DNA of 64,000 nucleotides. Origin: Paenibacillus sediminis. Its GTDB lineage: Bacteria > Bacillota > Bacilli > Paenibacillales > Paenibacillaceae. The notes under the pieces were generated by a model. It did no database searches and was not told where the DNA came from. It worked only from the letters and a program-made list of their open reading frames with translations. The translations under genes and the position numbers were made by a program. Positions 62,545-64,000 of the stretch are shown piece by piece. The first letter of the stretch is position 1, and each line of letters starts with the position of its first letter. The DNA lies in the NCBI RefSeq assembly GCF_017873765.1, contig NZ_JAGGKP010000007.1, positions 1 through 64,000 of the forward strand. Reading direction: 5' to 3'.

Positions 62545-64000
62545 ATGATTACGAAGTCTTCGCTTTATAGTCGTGATCGCGGTATGAAGAGCTCCCTGAG
62601 CAGACTTCTCCAGAACCGTTATTTCGGCTATCTACTATTCACTTCATTGATTCTATTTAAATTGGTGTTCATTCATCACAATCTTAACATACCGAATATT
62701 GATATGGGTCCGCTTGATTACATTATTGCAATCGGTTCCATTTTGCTTGCATCTTTCTGGGTGTTCTGGCTTCCGCCTAGAGGCAGGAGTGTCGCATATG
62801 TCATCCTGAACGTGTTGTTAACGGCTCTCATATTTTCCGATTTAGTCTACTATCGCTATTTCCAAGATTTCATCACTGTTCCAGTTTTGCTTCAGGCAGG
62901 ACAAGTTGATTCGCTCGGAGATAGTATTGAATCTCTTCTTAAATGGACTGACCTCATCTTCTTTATCGATTGGTTGTTATACATTCCTTATCAAGTGCTG
63001 GCAAAGACAAGGAGCAGACGCGATTCAATCCATGATAGTTACATACCAAGACCTTTGTTTCTTAAACAGGCTTTAAAGCGAACTTTCGCCGGCATCGCTG
63101 TCTTTGTGCTTGGCTGTATCTTAACTTTTGCGCCAATTAAAGATTATACTTCCACTTGGGCTAAAGGCATATTTGAAGGGAATTGGTGGAACCTTTCTCT
63201 ATATAATGTGACAGGACTTCTTGGCTTTCATGGCTATGACATTTATCGTTATGGCAAAGAACACTTTGGTCCTAAGAAGGAGCTTCCACAGGCGGAACTG
63301 GACGAGATTAAAGATTGGTTTGCGGTCAGAAGTAACGAGCTTCATGTTAAAAATGATACATTTGGCGCTTACAGCGGCAGTAATGTCATGGTCGTGCAGG
63401 TTGAGGCCATGATGAATTTCATGATTGGACAATCGATTAACGGTCAGGAAATTACGCCGAACTTTAACAAATTGATGAAAGAGAGTATGTATTTCAGCAA
63501 TTACTATCATCAAACGGGACAAGGCCGAACTTCTGATGCAGACTTCTCAACCAATACGTCCTTGCATCCGCTTGGGGCGGGTTCCGTATTTGTCCGCTAT
63601 CCAGATTCTAAATACGATTCACTGTCATCTATTCTGGATGAGAAGGGATATGAAACGGCAGTATTTCATGCGTATGACAGCAGCTTCTGGAATCGATATA
63701 CGATGTATAAAGAAATGGGATATGACCATTTCTACAGCATCAAAGATTTTAAAATCGATGAACCGCTGGGGTGGTCACTTGGTGATAAATCATTTTTAAA
63801 ACAATCTCTCAATATGATGAAGAGCGACAGGCAGCCATTCTATTCGTTCCTGATTACGCTCTCCAGCCATCACCCATATAAGTTAGCGAAGGAAACGCAA
63901 AAATTGAATGTAGGAGAGTTCGAAGGTACGATTTTCGGAGACTATTTGCAATCCATTCATTACGTCGATGAAGCATTAGGGGAAATGGTGCAGCAGATGA
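62545..64000 (+). CDS. ltaS: Lipoteichoic acid synthase family protein (3' end outside window)
   Basis: At least 485 residues, open at the window edge. Four to five N-terminal membrane helices (about 25-200) are followed by an extracellular sulfatase-like domain: metal-binding glutamate in MVVQVEAMMNF, and the catalytic threonine in HQTGQGRTSDADF (about residue 329), exactly the LtaS motif. LTLSSHHPY-type motif is also present. Polymerises glycerol phosphate from phosphatidylglycerol onto a glycolipid. AAGGGAGG lies upstream of the ATG within a hairpin; TATAAT at about 62492. Confidence 0.92.
   Translation, partial: MITKSSLYSRDRGMKSSLSRLLQNRYFGYLLFTSLILFKLVFIHHNLNIPNIDMGPLDYIIAIGSILLASFWVFWLPPRGRSVAYVILNVLLTALIFSDLVYYRYFQDFITVPVLLQAGQVDSLGDSIESLLKWTDLIFFIDWLLYIPYQVLAKTRSRRDSIHDSYIPRPLFLKQALKRTFAGIAVFVLGCILTFAPIKDYTSTWAKGIFEGNWWNLSLYNVTGLLGFHGYDIYRYGKEHFGPKKELPQAELDEIKDWFAVRSNELHVKNDTFGAYSGSNVMVVQVEAMMNFMIGQSINGQEITPNFNKLMKESMYFSNYYHQTGQGRTSDADFSTNTSLHPLGAGSVFVRYPDSKYDSLSSILDEKGYETAVFHAYDSSFWNRYTMYKEMGYDHFYSIKDFKIDEPLGWSLGDKSFLKQSLNMMKSDRQPFYSFLITLSSHHPYKLAKETQKLNVGEFEGTIFGDYLQSIHYVDEALGEMVQQM

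Overview
The window reads as a chromosomal housekeeping stretch of a low-to-mid GC Gram-positive bacterium, most like Paenibacillus or another Paenibacillaceae member. Reasons: strong AGGAGG ribosome binding sites; many TTG starts; the hemE-hemH-hemY order of the coproporphyrin haem route; a YtpB-type terpene synthase; an LtaS-type lipoteichoic acid synthase; close relatives of Bacillus YhaN/YhaO, RelQ, YugP, YitT, YesL, CshA and YfmR; and a GltC-like regulator. I see no insertion sequence, prophage, CRISPR array or rRNA. The species call is an inference from protein resemblance; no search was run.

Layout. 1-2.1 kb: the 5' half of a tRNA-Leu(CAG) whose 3' half is absent (possible group I intron), three small unknown proteins and xpt. 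2.2-8.8 kb: a YkvI-like membrane protein converging on a glycosyltransferase-yhaO-yhaN run (nuclease/ATPase pair) whose promoter region carries a LexA-like box shared with a divergent diguanylate cyclase. 9-18.4 kb: two RsmF-type rRNA m5C methyltransferases, an RsuA pseudouridine synthase, a HAD phosphatase, an unknown three-repeat protein, then RelQ/DUF309 and quinone-type PyrD. 18.5-24.3 kb: L,D-transpeptidase, ferredoxin, DinB, citramalate synthase and a ResA-like thioredoxin. 24.5-28.3 kb: an ammonium transporter with a GlnR/TnrA-like box, followed without a PII gene by a GlnD-like nucleotidyltransferase (DUF294) and a DEDDh exonuclease whose transcript probably runs antisense through a JAMM peptidase gene. 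28.4-36.6 kb: MerR, YugP, GltC-like LysR, rhomboid, Tpx, a probable small RNA or attenuated leader (32.4-32.65 kb), YesL, a YjcZ-like 34-residue peptide, CshA and YitT. 36.7-49.9 kb: a DUF4015 hydrolase, a MATE pump, phosphofructokinase with a YtpB-like gene, a flippase-like/MFS pair, nitroreductase, cold shock protein, PepF (possibly with a second start giving a secreted form), a LapA-like protein and a broken M42 aminopeptidase. 50-64 kb: ABC-F, DUF92, FAH hydrolase, glycerophosphodiesterase, CapA, the haem operon, an MFS exporter, an O-methyltransferase, an RlmL-type methyltransferase and a truncated LTA synthase.

How the genes work together. Clear units are relQ-DUF309 (4- to 14-base overlap), rsmF-rsuA (ATGA overlap), yhaO-yhaN (ATGA overlap), amt-DUF294-exonuclease, ytpB-pfkA-small protein, and hemE-hemH-hemY. 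Themes are RNA modification and decay, stress control (RelQ, DinB, Tpx, LexA-like box, cold shock proteins), nitrogen control and cell-envelope upkeep. The least explained items are the amt-linked nucleotidyltransferase/exonuclease pair, the interrupted tRNA and the 32.5-kb RNA.
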